Assembly: GCF_009377205.1 (NCBI RefSeq) | Contig: NZ_VJZE01000031.1 | Location: forward strand, 1-39,456 | DNA: 39,456 bases | Direction of reading: 5' to 3' | Origin: Streptomyces phyllanthi | GTDB taxonomy: Bacteria; Actinomycetota; Actinomycetes; Streptomycetales; Streptomycetaceae | Shown here: in pieces, positions 1 through 5,861 of the stretch | How the letters are laid out: every line of letters starts with the position of its first letter | How positions within the stretch are numbered: position 1 is the stretch's first letter | Translations under genes and position numbers: made by a program | The notes under the pieces: generated by a model | What the model saw: only the letters and a program-made list of their open reading frames with translations | The model's database searches: none | What the model was told of the DNA's origin: nothing

Positions 1-86
1 AGGAGCAGTTGTTCGGCCCCGCCCCCACCGCCGAGGAAACCATCAGCCGGTACACCGACGAGCTGGTCACGGCGCAGCCCCGGTGA
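1..86 (+). CDS. C-terminal tail of an unidentified protein (partial)
   Basis: The frame entering from the left edge is open for 27 codons and ends in TGA at 84-86. The residues are mixed and protein-like, ending in an acidic helix-like stretch (ETISRYTDELV) and TAQPR. Too little remains to name a family; a TetR-type regulator tail is possible but not shown. The gene lies on the presumed chromosomal side of the tRNA attachment site, so it is probably host core sequence. It begins outside the window. Confidence 0.5.
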   Translation, partial: EQLFGPAPTAEETISRYTDELVTAQPR

Positions 87-100
87 CCAGCCCGCATGCC

Positions 101-136
101 GGTCCGGCCGCCCGGGCGGGGCCCAACCGGTGAGTG
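101..136 (+). terminator. Possible terminator after the partial gene
   Basis: A GC-only palindrome (CCGCCCGGGCGG, 108-119) is flanked by CCGGT at about 100-104 and ACCGG at about 129-134, so a longer imperfect hairpin can form 15-50 bases after the stop at 86. There is no T-run. In GC-rich actinobacteria such hairpins can end transcripts, but short palindromes like this also occur by chance. Confidence 0.25.
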
Positions 137-738
137 AGAGGAACCGCTCTGACAGATCGCCGTACATTCTTGCCGCACCCGGAATGGGACCTGTCGGGCC
201 GACTCCAGCCGGGCTTCACCTGAACTGGCAAAACCATGGCACCTGCTGCGGTGGCAGCGGTTCGTGACAGCCAGGAGTTCTCCAGGGGAGCGACTGTGGC
301 GCGAGGCCAGCCGAGAGGGTCGAGTGACCCATCGGGGCCGTTTCCCCTTCGGGCCGTTTCCTTGCCCCTCGGCCATCGCCGGGACACTTCCTCAGCAGCG
401 ACAGGTTTTCCACAGCACAGACGGCAGCCGACGTCGCCCTACCGTGTCCGCGCACCCGCCGCGCCGGTATCAGCACTGCCTCCGCCGTCGGCCCGGTGCG
501 CCGAAACACCGTCGGCCTGGACACGTCTGTGCCGTCCCGGCCCCTGTACGGCCCCTGGGTCTTGACATCGCCCCCCAGGCAGTCGCCCAGACCGCGAGCG
601 ACACCCTCGATTATCTACTCAGCCGCAGGTCAGATGGGCTGGAACTCCCCCGACCGCCGCCGGACCCCAAACCCACGAGCAGCGGATTCAGTCCGTTCAG
701 GCGATGTTGACGATCCGACACCCAAAAAGAACGTTTCC
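137..738. other. About 600 bases with no supportable gene
   Basis: Open frames on both strands here lack a ribosome-binding site and have low-complexity Arg/Pro/Ala-rich translations typical of chance frames in GC-rich DNA. The one visible pattern is a direct repeat of GGGCCGTTTCC at 335-345 and 351-361 (16-base period). The region lies between the partial gene and the tRNA remnant, on what I take to be the host side of the insertion. Confidence 0.5.
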
Positions 739-755
739 GCAGGTCAGAGACCTGC
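724..755 (-). terminator. Terminator downstream of the tRNA remnant
   Basis: On the minus strand, directly after the tRNA 3' end, GCAGGTC and GACCTGC (739-755, three-base loop) form a perfect 7-bp stem. A T5 run follows at 728-724. This is the normal arrangement for a Rho-independent terminator of a tRNA gene, and suggests that this side keeps the original sequence downstream of the tRNA. Confidence 0.6.
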
Positions 756-758
756 ATA

Positions 759-802
759 GGTGGGGCGGGTGGGACTCGAACCCACGGCCGACGGATTATG
801 AG
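759..802 (-). repeat. att-like tRNA 3' half (CAT anticodon)
   Basis: Read on the minus strand this holds an anticodon loop CTCATAA, the 3' side of the anticodon stem, a variable region, a T-arm (GTGGG, TTCGAGT, CCCAC), the acceptor 3' strand CCGCCCC and discriminator A. The D-arm and the matching 5' acceptor strand (GGGGCGG) are absent where they should lie, at about 803-835. A tRNA 3' half without its 5' half is what a tyrosine-recombinase element leaves at one end; the complete tRNA (elongator Met or CAU-Ile type) should be at the other. Orientation places the element to the right. The exact core boundary is an inference, since the other att copy is outside the window. Confidence 0.7.
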
Positions 803-811
803 ACTTTGACT

Positions 812-966
812 GATCACTTGCCGGGGGACGCCCGAATACCCCGGAAGAAAGGGGGCGTTGGCACCTTTCATGCTCCTGAGCTGGACGAACGCGCGCTGAG
901 GCGAGTCCTGGTACGTCCCGGCCTGTCCATACCGTGTTCCTGGGTCCAGGGCCGTCCGGGCTCACA
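812..966. repeat. Island-end sequence, copy A
   Basis: This stretch directly inside the att-like core has a diverged copy at 8646-8789. The best-matching blocks are 889-911 against 8711-8733 (20 of 23 identical) and 935-966 against 8758-8789 (24 of 32 identical), with nearly equal spacing (23 and 24 bases). GATC, GCCGGGGG and GGCACC also recur in the same order further left. It is non-coding and probably belongs to the end of an integrative element. Confidence 0.5.
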
Positions 967-991
967 CTCGGGCTCACAACCGGACTCATAA
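958..991 (+). repeat. Three 12-bp iterated CTCACA motifs
   Basis: CTCACA at 961-966 and 973-978 and CTCATA at 985-990 recur with an exact 12-base period, each preceded by GGG or GGA. They lie about 160 bases from the tRNA remnant. Short direct repeats at this distance resemble the arm-type sites bound by tyrosine integrases, but no integrase is in the window, so the role is inferred. Confidence 0.4.
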
Positions 992-1058
992 GGACCGCCC
1001 CGGACGCGCCCCCCAGAGCGGTTCCGCTCACCCGCCGCCATCGACGCACCAGCAGGGT

Positions 1059-1978
1059 TCACAACCCGTGCCGGTCGAGGATGGACATCAGCTTGCGCCT
1101 GCGCTTCAGCTCCGTCCTCAGCGCAGCAAGGCAGGCGGTGAACTCCTCCTCGGTGCCCAGCGCCCGATGGCAGGCACGGGCATCGAGCAGCAGGCGCGCC
1201 ATGCGCTCGTACACACGGTCCCCGGTCGGCTCCTTCAGCTGCCCCACCAGTCGCAGGTACACCGCGAGCGCGTCGACCAGCCGCGTCTCGCGCGAGAGGT
1301 CGGCGAGCCGCTGCAGCTGCCGGTCGTCGGCACGGCCGATCGCCTCCCGCCAGGCGGCATCCAGGTCACCGTCGTCGAGCAGCACGGGCCCGCCGTACCA
1401 GCCGTCGCGCCCCGGCGTACGTCGTCCCGCAGGGCCGCGAGTGCCGCCTCGCGCTCCGTCTCCCAGCAGTCGACGGCCTGAGCGGCGGCACGCAGCTCGC
1501 CCCCCAGAACCGGTCCCAGCGCACGAGACCACCTCGGCCGACCGACCCGTAGGCAAGTGGCGGGCACACACGTGGTCGTCCAGGCGGCCGCCGACGTGCT
1601 CCTCGGCGGCGGTGCGCCGCAATCCGCGCTCCGCCCGTGCGAGCGCCTCGTCCGCGCGGTCGGCCGCGTCCAGCTCCTCGGTGATGCACAGATGCGAGCC
1701 ACCTGCCGTCGTCTGCCGGGTCGCCTTTCCGCAGCCCGCTCAGCTCCTCCAGATCCAGCGCCACAACTGACAGCCCGGCCTCCGAGGTCCCGATCGCGGC
1801 CGCCCCCAGGCTCTCCGTGGTGACCCAGCCCCAGCTGCGTCCGCAGAGGGCAAGCCACGTCCGCGCCTGCTCCACCGCACTGGATGCGCCCCCGCACGAC
1901 CACGGGCCAACACATCGCCCATCTGCTGCAAAGCGCTGGCTCCGTCGAATGCCCGGGCAACAGCTTCACCACGACACC
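1059..1978 (-). pseudogene. Multiply frameshifted gene, family unknown
   Basis: Protein-like sequence continues across this stretch but hops between the three minus-strand frames. It starts with REAVARAFDGASALQQM-like residues near 1950 (upstream codons GEAVARAFDGASALQQM), shifts near 1870 to EQARTWLALCGRSWGWVTTE, near 1690 to LCITEELDAADRADEAL, near 1520 to ALGPVLGGELRAAAQAV, and near 1410 to the C-terminal part ending LMSILDRHGL at 1059. The last 90 residues are helical and end in a basic KRRRKLMSILD motif similar in style to tails of actinobacterial SWIM-type proteins, but no SWIM zinc motif is visible. At least three indels are needed, so it is decayed or, less likely, hit by sequencing errors. 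It lies just downstream of the ubiquitin-like operon, in the same direction. Confidence 0.55.
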
Positions 1979-2023
1979 ACCGTCGGAGAGGGAAGAGACC
2001 TGACCTCCGGTACACGTCTGCGC

Positions 2024-2344
2024 TCAGGCCCAGTGGAGGTGCCCGTTGCGGATGATGTAGTGGCAGCGGCTGCCGGGCAGCGTCTCGTCCACGCTGGGCG
2101 TGAGGGTGAGTGGTGAGGACTTCACCACAGTCCATCTCGGCCGCCGGTCGGGGTTCAGGTTGACCATGACGCGGTGCCGTTGCCGACAGGGGCAATCGAA
2201 GACCAGCCACTTGGGGCTGGTGGCGGTGCCGACGATGATGGCCTGCTTGCGGCGGAGATGTTCCGGTGTGTCGTAGACACTGGGGACAGTGGCGATGATG
2301 CGCCAGCGCCGCCACCAGGGCCAGGTCAGGCGGTGCTTGGCCAT
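2024..2344 (-). CDS. DUF6527-type small zinc protein of the ubiquitin-like operon
   Basis: This 106-residue protein starts at ATG 2344, inside the last 19 bases of the JAB-E1 gene, so it is translationally coupled to it. It opens with a Trp/Arg-rich segment (WPWWRRWR). It then has a Cys pair (C51, C53 in DCPCRQRH) followed by HRVMVNLNPD and RPRW, and a second Cys-His near the end (C94, H95 in SRCHYIIRNGHLHW). These spaced Cys/His residues and the ending fit the DUF6527 family, predicted zinc-binding proteins found beside multiubiquitin/E1/E2 genes. Its role is unknown; a substrate adaptor or E3-like part is a guess. An in-frame upstream extension to 2674 overlaps the E1 gene and reads as low-complexity, so I rejected it. 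Confidence 0.75.
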   Translation of the reverse strand: MAKHRLTWPWWRRWRIIATVPSVYDTPEHLRRKQAIIVGTATSPKWLVFDCPCRQRHRVMVNLNPDRRPRWTVVKSSPLTLTPSVDETLPGSRCHYIIRNGHLHWA

Positions 2345-3711
2345 GCCAGCCCCCAGTAGCGGTCGGTGTCTCCGAAGCTGTGTGGATCGGTGAGGGTGCA
2401 GTAGTGGCCCTGTTGCAGTTCCTGGGTGTTTGTGGAGGTCTTCCGGTCGTGGATGCGCAGGAGGGTCTCGGTGGGGGCAGGTTCGGGGCCGTAACCGACC
2501 AGGCGTTCCAGCAATTCGTTGACCGCTGCGGCGGCGGTGGCGGTGGTGTAAGCGATCACTGCTGGCTCGGTGCCGGGGAGGACGGGAGCGTAGCCCTCGC
2601 GCTGGAGTCGGGCCTGTTCTGCGGGTGAGCGTTCCTGGGCGGCGGCGATTTGTGGGGAGACCCGTCTCCGGCACAGGAGGCAGGCGGCTCCCGGGTGCAG
2701 GACGGTGACGCGTCCGATGATGTCGCGGACGCTGTGGTGCTCGTCGGCATCGATCTGGACGCCGCAGTCGATGAGAGGGGTGAGGTACATGGAGGAGAAA
2801 CGGGACAGGCGCATACGGCCGGCGTCGTCGTCGGTGCAGCCGAACACGATGTCCGCTCCGACGACCTGCCGGGCGGCGCTCAACTGGCTGACGCTGCCCA
2901 CGACCGCGGCGACAGCAACATCGGGGGCGACGCGCCGGAGGTGGTCGGCGAGTACGTCGACCTTGTGGCGTCCCACGTCGTGGGGGGTGGATCCGTAGAC
3001 CCGCGTGAGGTTTGTGTCGGAGAGCGTGTCGGGGTCGATGAGCGTGAACTGGCGGACTCCGAGGCGTACGAGTTGCTCTGCCACGGCGGAGCCGGTTCCG
3101 CCAGTCCCGACGATCGCGATGCGCAGTTGAGAGAGGACGCGGGTGATGTCGGTTCCGAATGCGCGGATGTGACGGTCATGCAGGTGGGGCAGATCGGGGG
3201 CTGCTGAGTCGAACGATTGCAGGAGTCGGAAGCGCGCTCCGGCGACGAAGATACGGTCGATGGCGGCTTGGTCGTCGCCGGTGAGGTGCCCGGTGAAGGC
3301 GAGGTGTCCGTCGTGATGGCCAAGGATGAGTGCGCCGTAGGTTCCTGTGCCGGTACGAATGGCGAAGGTGTCGGCGAGTTGCTGGTCCACCATCGTGTCG
3401 TGACGGCTCGGCCGCGGGGTGCTGCCTGCTGACGGGTGGGTGTGGACCCACAGGGCCACGCTCTCCGTCTCCTCCGCGGTGCGCAGGGCGGGCATGAAGC
3501 CCTCGGAGGTGATGGTCATACTCTGGTCCGTGCGGGACAGGTAGGTGTGGACGGGGACGGGGACGAGCCGGACGCCGATCAGGCGCAGGCCGCCGTCGGA
3601 ACATCGGGCACGGCGGGCCAGGAGGACCGCTCCTGTCTCCACCGGCTGCCGCGCGAGATGGCCCAGCGCGTCGGCGAGGTCCGGGGGCAGCACCAGGGTG
3701 GTGGTGTTCAT
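2326..3711 (-). CDS. JAB deubiquitinase-like / E1 (ThiF) fusion
   Basis: This 461-residue protein joins two enzymes of ubiquitin-like conjugation. The N-terminal JAB (JAMM metalloprotease) domain has E25, HTHP (H90, H92) and SRHD (S102, D105), a full zinc-ligand set for trimming or removing the modifier. The E1 adenylating domain begins near residue 197 with the ATP loop GTGGTG (202-207), followed by LIDPDTL and NLTR (D226, D228, N234, R237) and K250. A CxxC (C344, C347, in CLLCRR) lies where the catalytic or zinc cysteines of this family sit. The start ATG overlaps the E2 stop (ATGA). With the E2 and multiubiquitin genes it should activate the modifier with ATP and also cleave it. The modifier's target is unknown. 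Confidence 0.9.
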   Translation of the reverse strand: MNTTTLVLPPDLADALGHLARQPVETGAVLLARRARCSDGGLRLIGVRLVPVPVHTYLSRTDQSMTITSEGFMPALRTAEETESVALWVHTHPSAGSTPRPSRHDTMVDQQLADTFAIRTGTGTYGALILGHHDGHLAFTGHLTGDDQAAIDRIFVAGARFRLLQSFDSAAPDLPHLHDRHIRAFGTDITRVLSQLRIAIVGTGGTGSAVAEQLVRLGVRQFTLIDPDTLSDTNLTRVYGSTPHDVGRHKVDVLADHLRRVAPDVAVAAVVGSVSQLSAARQVVGADIVFGCTDDDAGRMRLSRFSSMYLTPLIDCGVQIDADEHHSVRDIIGRVTVLHPGAACLLCRRRVSPQIAAAQERSPAEQARLQREGYAPVLPGTEPAVIAYTTATAAAAVNELLERLVGYGPEPAPTETLLRIHDRKTSTNTQELQQGHYCTLTDPHSFGDTDRYWGLAWPSTA

Positions 3712-4097
3712 GCGGTGGCTCCCGCCGCCTCGCGGAGTTCGGTGCGGATCAGGGCCAGGTAGCTTTCGAGGCTGTCAGTTCCAGCGAGCCAGGCATCGGG
3801 GGGTAGGTGGCGAGACCAGCGCTGCCAGGCCCTGCCTCGGTGGGTTTCCTGCTGTTCGGTGGCCGGGATTACAGCTCCGCGAGCGGTCGTGACTGCGGGG
3901 GCCATCCACCACATGTCGGGGGGCACATCGGGATACAGCGGTGCCAGGCGCAGCAGGATGTCGGCCCGAGCGGTGTTCAGACCGCGAGGCAGGGCGACAT
4001 CGTTCAGCTGAACGCAGAGCATGCCGTCCTCGTCGAACACGTCGTAGGCATAACCCTCACGACTCAGGTACGCGTGGTCCTCAGCGGGCAGATCCAT
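3708..4097 (-). CDS. E2-like protein (prokaryotic E2 family E)
   Basis: This 129-residue protein matches the family-E prokaryotic E2 fold: LPAEDHAYLSREGY at the start, a YPDVPPDMWW segment corresponding to the E2 strand before the active-site flap, and the family signature GRAWQRWSRH followed by a C-terminal helix. In a conjugation cascade an E2 takes the activated modifier from the E1 and passes it on. The only cysteine is C28, in an early strand and not after the flap where E2 catalytic cysteines lie, so ordinary thioester transfer is doubtful. The gene sits 20 bases after the multiubiquitin gene, with a GGGGGA-like ribosome site before ATG 4097, and overlaps the JAB-E1 gene by 4 bases. Confidence 0.85.
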   Translation of the reverse strand: MDLPAEDHAYLSREGYAYDVFDEDGMLCVQLNDVALPRGLNTARADILLRLAPLYPDVPPDMWWMAPAVTTARGAVIPATEQQETHRGRAWQRWSRHLPPDAWLAGTDSLESYLALIRTELREAAGATA

Positions 4098-4117
4098 GAC
4101 GGTCCCCCGCCTCTCTC

Positions 4118-4579
4118 TCAGCGGGCGCCGGGGTTGATGCGCCCCGGCGCCGTGAAGAACCGTATGCCGTCGCGCAGCCTGACGACCTCGTCGTCAGCGA
4201 TCTTCTTGTCCTGCTCGTCGATTCTGTCCAGCCACAGGTCGCGATCGGGGGCGACGGGCGGGGTAGGCAGGGCGCGCAGTTCCTGACCCGTCATCCGCTT
4301 GCGGGTCACCGTGTAGGCGATCCGGTCGATGTGGAGGGTAATCGGGTGTTCGGAGAAGAACCGCATGCCCGGGGCGAGGTCGAGGCTCTCGCCGTCGGCC
4401 AGGGACCGGTCCGGGGCGTCGGGGATGTCGAGCCACAGCTGCCGGTCCTCTGCGATCGGCGGCCGTGGCAGGCGGCGCAGGTCGGCTGTGGTCACTCGGC
4501 GTGCATGGGACTGGTACTCGTGGCCGTCGATGAAGATCGACACAGGAACACCGTGGGCCGTCGAGCCGGTGTGGGTCAT
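4118..4579 (-). CDS. Multiubiquitin protein, two tandem domains
   Basis: This 153-residue protein consists of two ubiquitin-like (multiubiquitin) domains, about residues 12-75 and 76-146. Each has the pattern strand (FIDGHEY / HIDRIAY), an LRRLPxPP or LRALPTPP turn, RxLWLD, and an LxxGxRFF ending. It should be the modifier activated by the JAB-E1 fusion. It ends FFTAPGRINPGAR, not in Gly-Gly, so a processing step or unusual chemistry is needed. I chose ATG 4579 because an AGAAAGG ribosome site lies just upstream and the domain begins soon after; the upstream extension to 4756 crosses a terminator. It is the first gene of the conjugation operon and has its own candidate operator. Confidence 0.85.
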   Translation of the reverse strand: MTHTGSTAHGVPVSIFIDGHEYQSHARRVTTADLRRLPRPPIAEDRQLWLDIPDAPDRSLADGESLDLAPGMRFFSEHPITLHIDRIAYTVTRKRMTGQELRALPTPPVAPDRDLWLDRIDEQDKKIADDEVVRLRDGIRFFTAPGRINPGAR

Positions 4580-4700
4580 GAAGTGCGCCTTTCTCGCAAG
4601 GGCTGCTGGACGCGCGGGTGTGGTGCTCGTGTTGCCGGTGTGGCACCTGCGCCGCATCAAGGACAACACACCGGATGCGTGCACTGCAATCCACATGAGG

Positions 4701-4715
4701 GACAGTTTGACTGTC
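4701..4715 (-). promoter_or_regulatory. Candidate operator before the multiubiquitin gene
   Basis: GACAGT-TTG-ACTGTC is a perfect inverted repeat, equivalent to ACAG-N5-CTGT. It lies 122 bases upstream of the multiubiquitin start and just after the terminator that closes the XRE/ImmA genes. The same half-sites and spacing occur at 5635-5649 in front of the XRE gene. I infer it is bound by that repressor. No clear -10/-35 pair was identified. Confidence 0.5.
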
Positions 4716-4730
4716 GTAGGTTCGCACAAA

Positions 4731-4755
4731 TGAAGGCCGCACGAGGCGGCCTTCA
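4731..4755 (-). terminator. Hairpin terminator after the ImmA/IrrE gene
   Basis: TGAAGGCCGC and GCGGCCTTCA form a perfect 10-bp stem with a five-base loop (ACGAG), 18 bases after the ImmA stop. A short TTTG follows on the minus strand. It separates the regulator transcript from the multiubiquitin operon, so the latter needs its own promoter in about 4580-4730. Confidence 0.65.
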
Positions 4756-4772
4756 CCAGGAACCGACCGGGC

Positions 4773-5288
4773 TCAGCTGGGGTCGGAGATGATGCCCAGA
4801 TTCATCAGGCGGTAGTTCATGGCCGTCTGGCTCATGTCGAACCGCTCAGCCAGCTGCTCGACCAGATCCTCCACTGTGTGGAACCGCAACCTCTTGACCT
4901 CGCGTCGCACCATCGTCTCCGGGGCGAGGAGTGCAGCGGCGAAACGGTTGGCTTCGATCTCCTCGCGGTCCGTCGCCATGCTGGAGACGGTGTTGCGCAG
5001 GTTCACGCGGGTCTGAGCGTCGAGGATGAGCGGACGGCCACGATGCAGCAGGAGGTGCCCGAGCTCGTGCGCCACCGTGAAGCGCTGCCGCTTGGGGGCG
5101 TGGTTTTGATTGACGCCAATCACCTGTTGCTCCTCTCGGCGCAGCAGCATGCCGGACACGTCATCCTTCATCTCCTGGTGCACGACAAGGACGTTCAGCT
5201 TCTCCGCCAGGAGTCGGGGGTCCACCGGTGGCTCGTCGATCCCGAACCGGGCCAGCAGTTCCCTCGCTGCAGCATCAGCCCTGGCCAT
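4773..5288 (-). CDS. ImmA/IrrE-family metallopeptidase
   Basis: This 171-residue protein has the zinc-protease motif VAHELGHLLLH (two His and Glu, about residues 72-77) and the downstream DREEIEANRFAAALLAPE helix supplying the third ligand, the ImmA/IrrE layout. Such peptidases cleave a partner XRE repressor on damage or infection signals, as ImmA with ImmR or IrrE with DdrO. The start ATG 5288 lies inside the end of the XRE gene (14-base overlap), so the two are co-translated. The N-terminus (residues 1-60) is a winged-helix-like lead seen in this family, and the C-terminal part is helical. A hairpin terminator follows. The likely job is to relieve repression of the neighbouring conjugation operon. 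Confidence 0.9.
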   Translation of the reverse strand: MARADAAARELLARFGIDEPPVDPRLLAEKLNVLVVHQEMKDDVSGMLLRREEQQVIGVNQNHAPKRQRFTVAHELGHLLLHRGRPLILDAQTRVNLRNTVSSMATDREEIEANRFAAALLAPETMVRREVKRLRFHTVEDLVEQLAERFDMSQTAMNYRLMNLGIISDPS

Positions 5289-5595
5289 CACGCGCTCCCA
5301 TCGTCTCGGCAGCGGAGACGACCGATGCCACCGCGTCCGCCAGGTCGGCCGGGAGGTCACTGGTGTGCCCCTGCGGCTCCAGGGACGGCAGCAGATCGGC
5401 CGGCTCCACCGACAGGGCCGCGGCAATCCGGGCCAGGCGGTAGGGCGGCGGCGCTTGGGCGCCCGACTCGATGTTGGTGATCGACCCTCGGGTGAGCCCC
5501 GTTTTGCGGGCCAAGTGCTCCTGCGTCAGCCCGACCTGCAGCCGGGCATCCCGCACACGCCTGCCGATGCCCGCATTGAACGCCTTCTCGTCCAC
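5275..5595 (-). CDS. XRE-family helix-turn-helix repressor
   Basis: This 106-residue DNA-binding protein has an XRE HTH at about residues 8-65: RRVRDARLQVGLTQEHLA, then the recognition helix region TRGSITNIESGAQ and the LARIAAALSVEPADLL ending. The remaining 40 residues are a short tail likely to hold the site cut by the adjoining ImmA/IrrE protease. Two copies of an ACAG-N5-CTGT-like inverted repeat lie 15 and 40 bases upstream of its start (5611-5623, 5635-5649), which fits autorepression. The same motif precedes the multiubiquitin operon. The divergent STAND gene starts 265 bases away. Confidence 0.9.
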   Translation of the reverse strand: MDEKAFNAGIGRRVRDARLQVGLTQEHLARKTGLTRGSITNIESGAQAPPPYRLARIAAALSVEPADLLPSLEPQGHTSDLPADLADAVASVVSAAETMGARDGQG

Positions 5596-5609
5596 ACCAC
5601 TCCCCGGAT

Positions 5610-5624
5610 GACAGCCTCGCTGAC
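5610..5624 (-). promoter_or_regulatory. Second, imperfect operator before the XRE gene
   Basis: GACAG-CCTCG-CTGAC shows the ACAG-N5-CTG half-sites with one mismatch in the last position of the second half (CTGA for CTGT). It is centred 25 bases from the perfect site at 5635-5649 and 15-30 bases from the XRE start. A tandem pair of sites is common for autoregulating XRE repressors. Confidence 0.35.
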
Positions 5625-5634
5625 ATAAACCTAG

Positions 5635-5649
5635 TACAGAAGACCTGTA
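5635..5649 (-). promoter_or_regulatory. Candidate operator before the XRE gene
   Basis: TACAG-AAGAC-CTGTA is a perfect inverted repeat with 5-base arms and a 5-base spacer, 40 bases upstream of the XRE start codon. It shares ACAG-N5-CTGT with the site before the multiubiquitin gene. It is the expected position for an autoregulatory operator. Confidence 0.5.
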
Positions 5650-5848
5650 GTCGCCACAGTGCCTCGTCAGCCCGGCGCTACTGCATCACTCCACGAGGTG
5701 CCAGACGTGCCTTGCCACGACCAGGCTACGGCTGGGCGGGGCTGCGATCCGCTCGGCTCCGGTCGGGGGACGCTGCGCCGCAGAAGGGCTGCCGTGGACC
5801 GACCGCCTGGGCGCCTGCGCTCGCGGCAGGCTGCGCGTGGGCCGCCGT

Positions 5849-5861
5849 TACCCTGGCGGCG
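5849..5861 (+). promoter_or_regulatory. -10 element for a leaderless STAND transcript
   Basis: TACCCT (5849-5854) fits the TANNNT -10 pattern and is six bases from GTG 5861. That is the usual spacing for leaderless transcripts in Streptomyces, and no ribosome-binding site is present. No clear -35 was found. Confidence 0.4.

Noticed and set aside
216..524. A 102-residue minus-strand frame near the left edge
   Set aside because: No ribosome-binding site and no protein-like pattern; the translation is typical of chance frames.
4701..4715. A LexA (SOS) box at the operator before the multiubiquitin gene
   Set aside because: The motif ACAG-N5-CTGT does not match the actinobacterial LexA pattern (CGAAC-N4-GTTCG type), whereas it matches the site before the XRE gene.
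4580..4756. An N-terminal extension of the multiubiquitin gene
   Set aside because: It would cross the terminator hairpin and the candidate operator, and the residues do not look domain-like; ATG 4579 has a ribosome site.
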